A stretch of 8,838 nucleotides of DNA from Acidobacteriaceae bacterium (lineage in GTDB: Bacteria; Acidobacteriota; Terriglobia; Terriglobales; Acidobacteriaceae): NCBI GenBank assembly GCA_030040395.1, contig JASHTU010000411.1:1-8838 (forward strand), in the 5' to 3' direction. Within the stretch, counting starts at the first letter, position 1, and each line of letters opens with the position of its first letter. The notes beneath the pieces were generated by a model. That model saw nothing but the letters and a program-made list of their open reading frames with translations. It had not been told where the DNA came from and made no database searches. The translations under genes were made by a program, and so were the position numbers. Shown in pieces: positions 1 through 7,595 of this stretch.

Positions 1-2
1 CC

Positions 3-260
3 CATTGGCGGCGCAAGGAGCCGATCGGGGCCATCGTCCTGATTGGCCTGGGCCTGTTGTTTCTGCTGGGGCAGTGGGATCTTTTATCGGGGCGGGTGTT
101 TGAGTTCACCTGGCCGGTGCTGCTGATTGGGCTGGGGGCCTGGCTGGTGGTGCGCCGCCTCCAAGACACGCCCGTGGACACGCCCGTGGACACGCCGATA
201 AATTCACGGCCGAACCCGCCGGGTGAATCGCATGAAGATGCGCAAGGAGGTTCAAATTGA
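3..260 (+). CDS. C-terminal part of a DUF5668-like small membrane protein (5' end outside window)
   Basis: The frame is open from the window edge to a TGA at 258-260, giving 85 residues of a protein whose start lies upstream. A TTG at 57 could be called as a start, but it would cut the first hydrophobic segment, so I treat the gene as partial. Two hydrophobic stretches are visible, PIGAIVLIGLGLLFLLG and TWPVLLIGLGAWLVV, separated by a short polar turn and followed by RRL. This is the pattern of LiaI/LiaF-like (DUF5668-type) membrane pairs. The tail holds a DTPVDTPVDTP repeat and is otherwise polar. In acidobacteria such segments often end proteins that begin with a zinc-binding B-box-like domain, but that part is not in view. 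The stop overlaps the start of the next gene by four bases, so the two are co-translated. Exact function unknown. Confidence 0.75.
   Translation, partial: HWRRKEPIGAIVLIGLGLLFLLGQWDLLSGRVFEFTWPVLLIGLGAWLVVRRLQDTPVDTPVDTPINSRPNPPGESHEDAQGGSN
165..196 (+). repeat. 12-bp in-frame tandem repeat, about 2.7 copies
   Basis: GACACGCCCGTG occurs at 165-176 and 177-188, with a partial third copy to 196. It encodes the DTPV repeats of the tail of the first gene. The unit length is a multiple of three, so copy-number change would not shift the frame. Confidence 0.85.
244..250 (+). promoter_or_regulatory. Strong Shine-Dalgarno that fixes a TTG start
   Basis: AAGGAGG at 244-250 lies six bases before the TTG at 257. 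The only initiation codon at this spacing is that TTG, which overlaps the upstream TGA (TTGA). This supports a non-ATG start for the second gene. Confidence 0.8.
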
Positions 261-613
261 GCCACTATTTTCTGATTCGCCGCGTCACCGGGCCGGCCAT
301 TTTACTGCTCCTGGGGATCGTGGCGCTGCTCAACCAGGCGCATGTGGCGGGTTGGGGGATTTTTGTTCCCTTGTTGCTGATTCTGCTCGGGGTGCTGAAG
401 CTGGCGGAGCGCGTGGCGCTGAGTGGCGAGGAGTTTCCACCGGGAGGGCCCTATCCAGGCGGACCTTATTCCGGTGGACCTTATTCCGGCGCCCCAAATC
501 CAGGGACGGGCGGTCCCGGCGGGTCGCAGTCCTATTCGGGCCAGACCTCGACGTCCATTGTTCCGACTCCTCCGCATGACTTAAGCAAAGGTCCGAATGG
601 AGGCTCATTATGA
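257..613 (+). CDS. Small DUF5668-like membrane protein with Gly/Pro/Tyr-rich tail
   Basis: 118 residues, starting at a TTG behind AAGGAGG and ending in TGA at 611-613. Residues about 10-26 (VTGPAILLLLGIVALLN) and 33-50 (WGIFVPLLLILLGVLKLA) are two membrane-spanning segments, the arrangement of LiaI/LiaF-like (DUF5668-type) proteins. From residue 60 the chain becomes a low-complexity Gly-Pro-Tyr-Ser tail with pentapeptide repeats (GGPYP, GGPYS, GGPYS, GAPNP), probably disordered. The start overlaps the gene before and the stop overlaps the gene after by four bases each, so it sits in the middle of a tightly coupled operon with the DUF4097 protein. A role in envelope stress sensing or in assisting its membrane neighbour is inference from that context; no catalytic residues are visible. 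Confidence 0.8.
   Translation: MSHYFLIRRVTGPAILLLLGIVALLNQAHVAGWGIFVPLLLILLGVLKLAERVALSGEEFPPGGPYPGGPYSGGPYSGAPNPGTGGPGGSQSYSGQTSTSIVPTPPHDLSKGPNGGSL
443..502 (+). repeat. 15-bp in-frame tandem repeat, four degenerate copies
   Basis: Units at 443-457, 458-472, 473-487 and 488-502. The middle two (GGCGGACCTTATTCC and GGTGGACCTTATTCC) differ at one base; the outer two are more diverged. They encode GGPYP/GGPYS/GGPYS/GAPNP in the tail of the small membrane protein. Confidence 0.85.
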
Positions 614-2226
614 GCAGCGCACCTCCCAACATGCCTCCCGGCGGCGTTCCGCCTTACGATCCGAAGACCCAGTGGCGCGTTTACCGTGAGCAGCAACGCG
701 CCGCCTGGCGCGCCCAGCGAGACGCATGGCGGGCGCAGCGCCATGCGTGGAGGGCGGACTATTGGGGAGCTTACGGCCCGCGGGTTCCCTCGATTGTGGG
801 TCCCATTATCCTGGTGGCGATCGGCGTTGTGGGCCTGCTGCTTTACAGCGGCCGCATCTCCGGTCCGCAATTCTGGACCTGGTACGGGCATTGGTGGCCC
901 CTGTTGCTGATTGGGGCCGGCTTGGCGCTGCTGGGCGAGTGGATGCTAGACCTGACACGGAGCGCGCCGGTGCGCCGGGGCGGCAGCTATGTGGGATTGC
1001 TGATTCTGGTCGCTATCGTGGGCATTTTCGCCGCCGGATGGGGCAATATGCGTCCCTGGATTGGGAATTGGAACGGCAATAACAGCGATTTCTTCAACTT
1101 TTTCGGGCTACCCGAGCACCAGAGCGACCAGCAAACGATGAGCCAGCCGGCGCCGGCGAACGCCACAATCGATATCGATAATCCTCAAGGCGATATCAGC
1201 ATCACGGCCGGCGACTCCTCCAACATCCAAGTGCAGGCCCACGAGGTTGCCTTCGCCGATTCCGATGCCGGCGCGAACAAGATCTTTGCCGCCGAAGCCG
1301 CGCACCTCACAGTGAACGGCAACTCCGCGCAGGTAAAATCCAATGGCGACGGCCATGGGCGAGTCAACTTCACGGTCACGGTTCCGAAAACGGCACGGGT
1401 GACGGTGAACGCGGAGCGCGGCGATGTGACCGCGGCCGGATTGGGCGCGGGGATCACGATCAACGCCGGTCACGGCGACACACATCTGAACGGCGTCACC
1501 GGCCCCATCGTGGCCCACTTCTCCAACAGCCGACACGACTTCTCGGCGCATGAGGTGACCGGCGATTTGACCGCCGACGGCAACTGCAACGACCTTACGC
1601 TCTCCGATTTCAAAGGCCAGATCACGATGAACGGCGACATTTTTGGAGATGTGCACCTGGAGAACATCTCCGGACCCATCAAGCTGCACACTTCGGTCAC
1701 GGATCTCGAACTGGCGTCCTTACCCGGTGACTTGACCCTGGATTCCGACGACCTGCGGGTGGCCGAAGCCCAGGGCGCCGTTCACGTCACAACCCACGCC
1801 AAGGACGTGGACCTGAGCGAAATTTACGGCGACACCTATGTCGAAGACCGGGACGGCGCCGTTTCCGTTGAGCCGGCCGGCGCTTATGGGATCGACGTTC
1901 GCAACGGCAAAGGCGACGTCGAAATTACGGTGCCTCCCAACGGGGCGGGAACCGTGGATGGGCACACGCACAACGGAGACATTTTGACCGATTTCGGCCT
2001 GACCATCAGCGGCGACGAAGACAAGACGGTGAGCGGAAAGATTGGGTCCGGCGGACCGAAGATCTTCCTGAGCGCCGACGAAGGCGACGTGCGCATCAAG
2101 AAAGGTCCGGCGTTTCCAGCCACGCCGCCAGCTCCCGCCACCGAGGCTGCGAATCCTGCCCCGCCGGGGAATGCGCGCCATCTGCGACCGCCGAAGACCC
2201 CGCCTCAGCAGCCCGTAACGCAGTGA
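610..2226 (+). CDS. DUF4097-type beta-repeat membrane protein with LiaF-like N-terminal membrane domain
   Basis: 538 residues. The ATG at 610 overlaps the previous TGA (ATGA), and GGAGG at 599-603 is a good ribosome site six bases away. Residues 1-58 are polar and include three heptads (AAWRAQR, DAWRAQR, HAWRADY; 31-51), probably a charged helix. Hydrophobic segments at about 62-82, 95-113 and 127-144 form the membrane part. From about residue 175 to 500 the chain is a regular beta repeat built on Gly-Asp turns (GDISITAGD, RGDVTAAG, HGDTHLNG, TGDLTADG, KGDVEITV, NGDILTD, EGDVRIKK). This is the hallmark of DUF4097 putative-adhesin proteins, which form a long beta-solenoid-like domain, presumably outside the membrane here. 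The tail (about 503-538) is Pro/Ala-rich. In Bacillus, LiaG is a DUF4097 member found in an envelope-stress operon; a similar role here is inference. The ligand is unknown. Confidence 0.85.
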   Translation: MSSAPPNMPPGGVPPYDPKTQWRVYREQQRAAWRAQRDAWRAQRHAWRADYWGAYGPRVPSIVGPIILVAIGVVGLLLYSGRISGPQFWTWYGHWWPLLLIGAGLALLGEWMLDLTRSAPVRRGGSYVGLLILVAIVGIFAAGWGNMRPWIGNWNGNNSDFFNFFGLPEHQSDQQTMSQPAPANATIDIDNPQGDISITAGDSSNIQVQAHEVAFADSDAGANKIFAAEAAHLTVNGNSAQVKSNGDGHGRVNFTVTVPKTARVTVNAERGDVTAAGLGAGITINAGHGDTHLNGVTGPIVAHFSNSRHDFSAHEVTGDLTADGNCNDLTLSDFKGQITMNGDIFGDVHLENISGPIKLHTSVTDLELASLPGDLTLDSDDLRVAEAQGAVHVTTHAKDVDLSEIYGDTYVEDRDGAVSVEPAGAYGIDVRNGKGDVEITVPPNGAGTVDGHTHNGDILTDFGLTISGDEDKTVSGKIGSGGPKIFLSADEGDVRIKKGPAFPATPPAPATEAANPAPPGNARHLRPPKTPPQQPVTQ

Positions 2227-2247
2227 AGGCGCGGGGCGGAGCGGAAC

Positions 2248-2274
2248 GCGCGGTTGCTCCTATCGTGACCGCGC
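2248..2274 (+). terminator. Possible hairpin terminator after the envelope operon
   Basis: GCGCGGT (2248-2254) pairs perfectly with ACCGCGC (2268-2274) around a 13-base loop, 22 bases after the operon's last stop codon. It is followed only by AAATT, not a T run, so if it terminates transcription it is a weak or factor-assisted site. Confidence 0.35.
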
Positions 2275-2433
2275 AAATTCGCGATTTCTCAAGTCTCAAC
2301 ATCGGGAGGTTGGGCTGCCATGTTCAATCGAAACAATGACAAAATCGCCACGGCGCGAGGCGAGCCTACTCGATTAACAGACAGGCGCCAGGAGATTGCC
2401 GGCTGGAGCGGCGCGGAATGTATGGTTACTCTT

Positions 2434-2438
2434 GGAGG
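2434..2438 (+). promoter_or_regulatory. Shine-Dalgarno that decides the GTG start of the YdcF-like gene
   Basis: GGAGG at 2434-2438 (in TTGGAGGT) lies eight bases before an in-frame GTG at 2447. An upstream in-frame TTG at 2396 has no comparable site, and the extra 17 residues it would add do not look conserved. The GTG is therefore preferred. Confidence 0.8.
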
Positions 2439-2446
2439 TAAATTCC

Positions 2447-3130
2447 GTGACCGTTGCCCGTTCTCGCACTCCCCATGCATCGCGGCGGCGCGCGCACCGA
2501 ACCTATCCTGTGCGGCGCAAAGGCCGCTGGTTGTTCCGGCTGGCCGGAGCCGGAGCAGCGGTAATTGTGCTTCTTATTCTGTGGGCCGTCCTGGCGCGCG
2601 CATTCGCGCCCGCTTCCAACACTTCGCTCGACCACTTTGACGCCATCATCGTGATGGGGGTTCCCGCCGACGCCGACGGCAATCCCAGCCCGGAGCAACT
2701 GTCGGGAGTGACGGAAGGCGTGCGCGAATACGAGCGGGGCATTGCGCCGCGCTTGATCTTTACCGGCGGAGCAGCCCACAACCGCTTTGTCGAAGCACAG
2801 GTGATGGCCAAGGTCGCCCAAGCGCAGGGTATTCCCGGTTCGGCGATTTATGTGGAAGGGCAGGCCAAGGATACGATACAGAATGTGTGTTACTCGGAGC
2901 GGATCATGAAGGCCCACGGCTGGCGCTCGGCCGAGGTCATCTCGAGCGCCCGGCACCTGCCCCGCACCGCCATCATGCTCAGCCATCTGCCGCTGGAGTG
3001 GCGAACGCACGCCGCCCCGGCTTTAGAACCCATTCCGCCGGCGGATCTCGATTTCCTGGTGGCGATGGAAACCGTGAAGACCGCCCGCTATCTGGCGTGG
3101 GCGCGCTGGACGGAGCACTGCGCGTCTTAA
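2447..3130 (+). CDS. YdcF/SanA-family (DUF218) membrane-anchored protein
   Basis: 227 residues from the GTG at 2447. The first 31 residues are strongly basic (RRR, RRKGR), followed by one membrane helix at about 32-53, so the protein is anchored with the catalytic-like domain outside by the positive-inside rule. The rest carries the DUF218 pattern: DAIIVMGVPAD at 65-75, then LIFTGG followed by VEAQVM with the family's conserved Glu, then AKDTIQNV, and SSARHLPRTAIML near the end. SanA, ElyC and YdcF are members linked in enterobacteria to envelope integrity, but the biochemical reaction of most members is unknown. The gene starts 220 bases after the envelope operon and may have its own promoter. 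The family assignment is firm; the role is inference. Confidence 0.85.
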   Translation: MTVARSRTPHASRRRAHRTYPVRRKGRWLFRLAGAGAAVIVLLILWAVLARAFAPASNTSLDHFDAIIVMGVPADADGNPSPEQLSGVTEGVREYERGIAPRLIFTGGAAHNRFVEAQVMAKVAQAQGIPGSAIYVEGQAKDTIQNVCYSERIMKAHGWRSAEVISSARHLPRTAIMLSHLPLEWRTHAAPALEPIPPADLDFLVAMETVKTARYLAWARWTEHCAS

Positions 3131-3196
3131 GGGGAAAATCGCGGCCTCCGAGGCTGCGTTGTCCGCTGCCACCGTGGTCTTGTAAGCTGGTTGGTG

Positions 3197-3937
3197 ATGC
3201 GCCTCCCAGTAAGGTTAATGCTACTTCTTGCCGCCGTTGCAGCCGCGGCTTTGCCGGCCGGAATGTACGCCCAGGATCAAAACGCCGGCGCGCAGAGCGC
3301 CGCTCAGACTCCTGCCAACGGCGCATACGTCCCCGTCAATCCGTTGTCAGGTGTGCGGTACGATAACCGCTTCGACCTGTCGCTGGGGATGGCCTACGAC
3401 CACATGAAGGCTGGGCCGACGCTCTTGCAAGGCTCGAACCTGGGCGGCCTGGACGCCTCCGGCTCCATGTGGCTCACCAAGCACTGGGGCCTGGAAGGCT
3501 CAGGCCGCGCGTATGTAGGCACCAGCGGCGCGGGTGTGAACTCCGCTGGCCCTGGCGGGGGACCGCTCAAGGGTCCGATGGTGAAGCAGTACTTTTTTGT
3601 TGGCGGTCCCGAGTGGCTGGGACCGCACAACCTGCACGGCGCCCTTGTGGCGCACCTGCTGGTCGGCGGCGTGTACGGCGATTTCCAGAAAGACCTGCTG
3701 GGGAAGCCGCCGGCGATCTTCGACTTCTACTACAACCAGGTGGCGCCGGCCGCCATTATCGGCGGACATTTCGATTTGAACCGCTCGACACACTGGGTAT
3801 TTCGCATCTCGCCCGATGCGGTCATGACCCATTACACCTTCAGCGACGCTCCTATCTCATCCCAATCCTTTGGTCAGTTCGACGTGAACTTCGCCATCTC
3901 AGTGGGGCTGGAATACAAATTCAAGAGGAAGCGATAG
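3197..3937 (+). CDS. Secreted protein, probable outer-membrane beta-barrel
   Basis: 246 residues from the ATG at 3197; an in-frame TTG at 3191 is an alternative that adds two residues. No strong ribosome site is visible before either. Residues 1-25 form a classic signal peptide: basic start, then LLLAAVAAAALPAG, with a likely cut after MYA at residue 25. The mature chain has alternating polar and apolar segments with many Gly and aromatic residues (RFDLSLGMAYDHM, GALVAHLLVGGVYGDF, FDVNFAISVGLEYKF) as in small outer-membrane beta-barrels, and ends YKFKRKR rather than in a terminal Phe. No enzyme motif is seen. It starts 66 bases after the DUF218 gene and could be cotranscribed with it. Transport or structural roles cannot be told apart from sequence alone. 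Confidence 0.75.
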   Translation: MRLPVRLMLLLAAVAAAALPAGMYAQDQNAGAQSAAQTPANGAYVPVNPLSGVRYDNRFDLSLGMAYDHMKAGPTLLQGSNLGGLDASGSMWLTKHWGLEGSGRAYVGTSGAGVNSAGPGGGPLKGPMVKQYFFVGGPEWLGPHNLHGALVAHLLVGGVYGDFQKDLLGKPPAIFDFYYNQVAPAAIIGGHFDLNRSTHWVFRISPDAVMTHYTFSDAPISSQSFGQFDVNFAISVGLEYKFKRKR

Positions 3938-4020
3938 AAGCGCTCTTCAGGGCGTCCGGTCCAGGCCCTAGCTCCGGTTGCGCATTGCCGATGCGAGGGG
4001 TGGGCTGCCAAGTTCATCAG

Positions 4021-4097
4021 GGTGTGGTATTCTCCCACCGTTTAGGGACGCATGGGGTAAAAGCGTCGCCTGCGAACTGATTGTTCCGGCAGGCGTC
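4021..4097 (+). promoter_or_regulatory. Pairable leader region upstream of glgC
   Basis: The 219 bases before glgC contain three pairable units. GGTG..CCACC forms a short hairpin (4021-4024 with 4036-4039). GACGC (4047-4051) pairs with GCGTC (4063-4067). GCCTGC (4068-4073) pairs with GCAGGC (4089-4094), directly abutting the previous stem. A second GCGTC at 4093-4097 could pair with 4047-4051 instead and would break both stems. This is an attenuator-like layout, but the stems are short and I know of no named riboswitch that fits. Confidence 0.3.
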
Positions 4098-4156
4098 AGC
4101 TTGGGGGAGATGCGGAACGGGGTCCGGAACCAAAGAAGGGACCACGGCGGAATCCT

Positions 4157-5416
<1,260 letters not shown>

Positions 5417-5452
5417 GGGAGGTTCCCCGGTAATCGCCCAGTTTGACTTTAG

Positions 5453-5540
5453 GTTCCCTTCAGGGGCTGAGCCCTCTTCTCGTCTTAAAGGCCTTAGCAT
5501 GCGGGCTGAAGCCGGTATCCTTCAATCTGACCCACTACCG
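5453..5540 (+). repeat. REP-like palindromic intergenic element
   Basis: Between glgC and the next gene lie GGGCTGAGCCC (5464-5474, a perfect odd palindrome), the palindrome AAGGCCTT (5488-5495), and GGCTGAAGCC (5504-5513). Ends resemble each other (CCCTTCA at 5457-5463, and CCTTCA at 5519-5524). I recall dispersed elements of this GGGGCTGA / GGCTGAAGCC form in acidobacterial genomes. Only one copy is in the window, so its repetitive nature cannot be shown here. Confidence 0.5.
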
Positions 5541-5585
5541 GTCACATCTTCATTCGCTTCCTGGCAGGAAAGATAGACTTGAGCT

Positions 5586-5852
5586 ATGTTCGCCACGCTG
5601 CTGGCGGTGAAGCGGATCGACGGGATGGGGGAGCGTCACGATTGCCCCATCCGCTGGATCGACAGCTTCGCCATGCGCAACTTTACCAATGACGCCATTT
5701 TCGACGATACGCTTCCCCGAGGCGATGGGCGACTCGAAGCTGGGTTTCGCGTTCCGCTTGACCGGCTTACGGCGGCGATGGAGGACTGGTTTCGCCGCAA
5801 GGGCTACCTGAAGCCGGAAGAAAGGCTCGCAATTTTTGAGTTGGAAAAATAG
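5586..5852 (+). CDS. Uncharacterised 88-residue protein
   Basis: I do not recognise this protein. The frame runs from ATG 5586 to TAG 5850-5852 and has the high third-position GC of its neighbours, whereas the opposite-strand frame over the same bases reads as low-complexity basic sequence. The product is soluble, without a signal peptide or membrane helix. It mixes acidic and aromatic residues (IRWIDSFAMRNFTND, FDDTLP) and ends in a helical-looking stretch, AAMEDWFRRKGYLKPEERLA. The ribosome site is poor: AGGAAAG lies about 13 bases before the ATG. It follows glgC on the same strand after 169 bases containing the palindromic element, and it converges with the decayed PHP fragment on the other strand. 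No function can be given. Confidence 0.55.
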   Translation: MFATLLAVKRIDGMGERHDCPIRWIDSFAMRNFTNDAIFDDTLPRGDGRLEAGFRVPLDRLTAAMEDWFRRKGYLKPEERLAIFELEK

Positions 5853-6048
5853 CCTCAGGCCCGCGCGCGAGGGCTCCATATTCTTGCGGCTTCTCGATAC
5901 CGGGCCGCCGAGCCTGCTCTATGCCATAGTGGATCGTGCGGAACTCGCTCGTGCTGTGCGAGTCGGCCGAAATCGCGATCCTGATGCCCGCCGCCCCGCG
6001 CCACCCATGCCCGGCCCTGCGGCTGCCGCCAAATGCCGCGGCGCCTAG
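5853..6048 (-). pseudogene. C-terminal remnant of a PHP-domain protein (PolX-like)
   Basis: Read on the - strand, the frame whose codons cover 5979-5977 and onward gives GIRIAISADSHSTSEF (about 5988-5941), then HYGIEQARR (5931-5905). This is the typical end of PHP phosphoesterase domains, where an Asp-x-His metal motif in an [IV]xxDAHS-like strand is followed by a YGIxQARR helix, as at the C-terminus of bacterial PolX DNA polymerases. Upstream residues SRRAGHGWRGAAG look like a damaged version of the preceding helix. There is no initiation codon or room for the rest of the domain: about 60 codons upstream of it the frame runs into the phosphoesterase gene in another frame. Downstream the expected ending is lost and the frame drifts into the 88-aa gene. 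It is therefore a gene scrap. Family assignment is from motif recall, not a search. Confidence 0.6.
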
Positions 6049-6752
6049 ATTTCGAAGATCACGAAAGGGTGCGTTTCCTGCCGCTTTTTGAGGATCGGCA
6101 GCGCGACATTATGGATGGGAACCCCCGTGGCTGACTTGGTCGCGAACGAGCCATGATGGGCGTGCCCGTGCAGCGCCAGAGCAGGCCTGTGCTGTTCGAT
6201 CACCCGTCCCAGCCGCGAGCTGCCCAAAAATGGAAAGATCGGCTCCGGCTCGCCCACTACCGTTTCCAGAACCGGCGCGTAGTGGGTAATTGCCACTTTG
6301 CGAGGGGTGTGCAGCTGCGCCAGACCGTAATCGAGTTTGATCGCCTCACGCTCGGCAATTTCAACGAAGTTTTTAATGCCCCCTTCGCCAAACGGCAACA
6401 GTTCATAGGGCGCGAAACCGCCGCAAAACCCCTTTGTCCCGGCGAATCCCACACCGTCGTGCTCGTAGCAGGTGCCGTCCAGCACGTTAACGCCGGCGAC
6501 TCGCGCCATCCCGGCCAGCGTATCCTGCTGCCCGCTCTCGTGATCGTGATTGCCGAGAACCGCCACCATCGGGATCTCCACATGCGCCAGCACCGCCAGG
6601 CAAGCCTCCATCTCTTCCACGCGGCCGTGATTGGTAAGATCACCGGCCAGCACCAACAGGTCGGCCATGTGGTTCACTGCCGCGAATTGCCGGACGTTCT
6701 CCTCCTGGTTTTCTTGCTTGAAGTGCACATCGGCGACCGCTGCCAGTTTCAT
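6045..6752 (-). CDS. Calcineurin-like metallophosphoesterase
   Basis: 235 residues starting at the ATG whose first base is 6752; the frame stays open 32 codons upstream, but that stretch overlaps the nucleotidyltransferase gene in another frame and is not protein-like. GGGAG about eight bases before this ATG is a good ribosome site, and ATGA overlaps the upstream stop. All metal-site motifs of the family are present: ADVH (D8, H10), GDLTNHG (37-43), GNHDHE (67-72), ITHYAP with H157, and HGHAHHG (195-201). It should hydrolyse a phosphomonoester or phosphodiester in the cytosol using two metal ions. The substrate is unknown; the long GFCGGF insert at 108-113 and the family as a whole give no clear pointer. 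Coupling to the nucleotidyltransferase gene suggests it acts on that enzyme's product or its modified target; this is inference. Confidence 0.9.
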   Translation of the reverse strand: MKLAAVADVHFKQENQEENVRQFAAVNHMADLLVLAGDLTNHGRVEEMEACLAVLAHVEIPMVAVLGNHDHESGQQDTLAGMARVAGVNVLDGTCYEHDGVGFAGTKGFCGGFAPYELLPFGEGGIKNFVEIAEREAIKLDYGLAQLHTPRKVAITHYAPVLETVVGEPEPIFPFLGSSRLGRVIEQHRPALALHGHAHHGSFATKSATGVPIHNVALPILKKRQETHPFVIFEI

Positions 6753-7582
6753 GCTTCGCTCCCAGTTGCAGAATCGAATTGAATTTTCACCTCCAATAGG
6801 CGCGGGTGGCGCTCGCAATTCTCGCGGTAGAGATCGCGTTCGCCCCATTCCTTGACGTCAATCGCAAACAAGTTAGGATCAATCAGTGTTCCCCTGAAGG
6901 GCGCGCTCGATTGCGGGTGCTCTATATGGTTCTGCAGCCCCTCGAGCAGGCCGTTCCAGAGCCGCCTCGGAATAAGACCCACGCGTGCGGGGTACACATA
7001 AGCAAAGAAGACAAGGCTCCACAGCAGCAATTCCTCATGCCCGCTCATCAAGGACCAGAGCCGCTTCCAGTCCAGCCGTTCGCCTACCGCCCGAATGAGG
7101 TGCGCCACATCGGCGAGATCGAAGCGCTCCCGGCGGGTGACAAAAATTTTCGATGCGATCATCTCCTCAGCCCCAAGGACGCGGCACGGAATTCCGAAAA
7201 TCTCATGCGGCTCCGATCGCTCGATCCAGCTGCGATCGACGAGCAGCGCCGCATTGCCCATGGCGGTAATGAGGTCAACGAAATAATCCCCGCAGTAAGC
7301 CTTCGCCAACCATACCGGGTCCTTGATCTCCGTCCTGAACCCGCGTTCCTCGAGCTTCTGCAGTGCTTCCATCGCCACCGCGGCCTCAAGAAAAATATCC
7401 AGATCTTTGGTGCTCCTCCAGATCCCGGTATGCTGGTGCAGCGCAAAGGCGCCGGCGACGGCGAACGGAATTCCCGCCTGCTCGAGGCAGTGCAATGCTC
7501 GCTGGTAGCACGCCAAAGCCTCCGGCTCAAACTCAGGAGGATCCGAGGTGCTCACCGGAAGCGGTATTTCCTCCTTTGGCAT
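6749..7582 (-). CDS. Nucleotidyltransferase of the MNT/AbiEii-like superfamily
   Basis: 277 residues. The core motif is VAGAFALHQHTG...RSTKDLDIFL (42-65): the G-[AS] turn followed by a DxD pair (D60, D62) that binds metal in MNT/AbiEii-type nucleotidyltransferases. A third acidic residue is likely D103 in YFVDLI. Further on, LGAEEMIASK (136-145) and RFDLADVAHLI (153-163) match the helical part that follows the core in these families. The last 100 residues are helical and of no known type. It should transfer a nucleotide, or a phosphate, to an unknown acceptor; AbiEii toxins and antibiotic-modifying enzymes are distant relatives. No AbiEi-type antitoxin lies next to it. The ATG at 7582 has only AAGG very close upstream; a GTG at residue 10 is an alternative. 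Its stop overlaps the metallophosphoesterase start, so the two are co-translated. Confidence 0.8.
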   Translation of the reverse strand: MPKEEIPLPVSTSDPPEFEPEALACYQRALHCLEQAGIPFAVAGAFALHQHTGIWRSTKDLDIFLEAAVAMEALQKLEERGFRTEIKDPVWLAKAYCGDYFVDLITAMGNAALLVDRSWIERSEPHEIFGIPCRVLGAEEMIASKIFVTRRERFDLADVAHLIRAVGERLDWKRLWSLMSGHEELLLWSLVFFAYVYPARVGLIPRRLWNGLLEGLQNHIEHPQSSAPFRGTLIDPNLFAIDVKEWGERDLYRENCERHPRLLEVKIQFDSATGSEA

Positions 7583-7595
7583 ACCTTAGCTATGA

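Noticed and set aside
2320..2640. A 106-codon frame starting at ATG 2320 behind GGGAGG (2304-2309)
   Set aside because: The ribosome site is plausible, but the product is Arg/Ser/Pro-rich without any pattern and most of it overlaps the DUF218 gene out of frame. A very short upstream peptide cannot be excluded.
3949..3969. Terminator hairpin AGGGC/GCCCT after the outer-membrane protein gene
   Set aside because: Only five pairs, an 11-base loop and no T run; this occurs readily by chance in such GC-rich DNA.
5836..6048. A 70-codon + strand frame between the small gene and the phosphoesterase
   Set aside because: It overlaps the end of the 88-residue gene, turns Pro/Ala/Arg-rich, and the - strand of the same bases gives a recognisable PHP-domain end.
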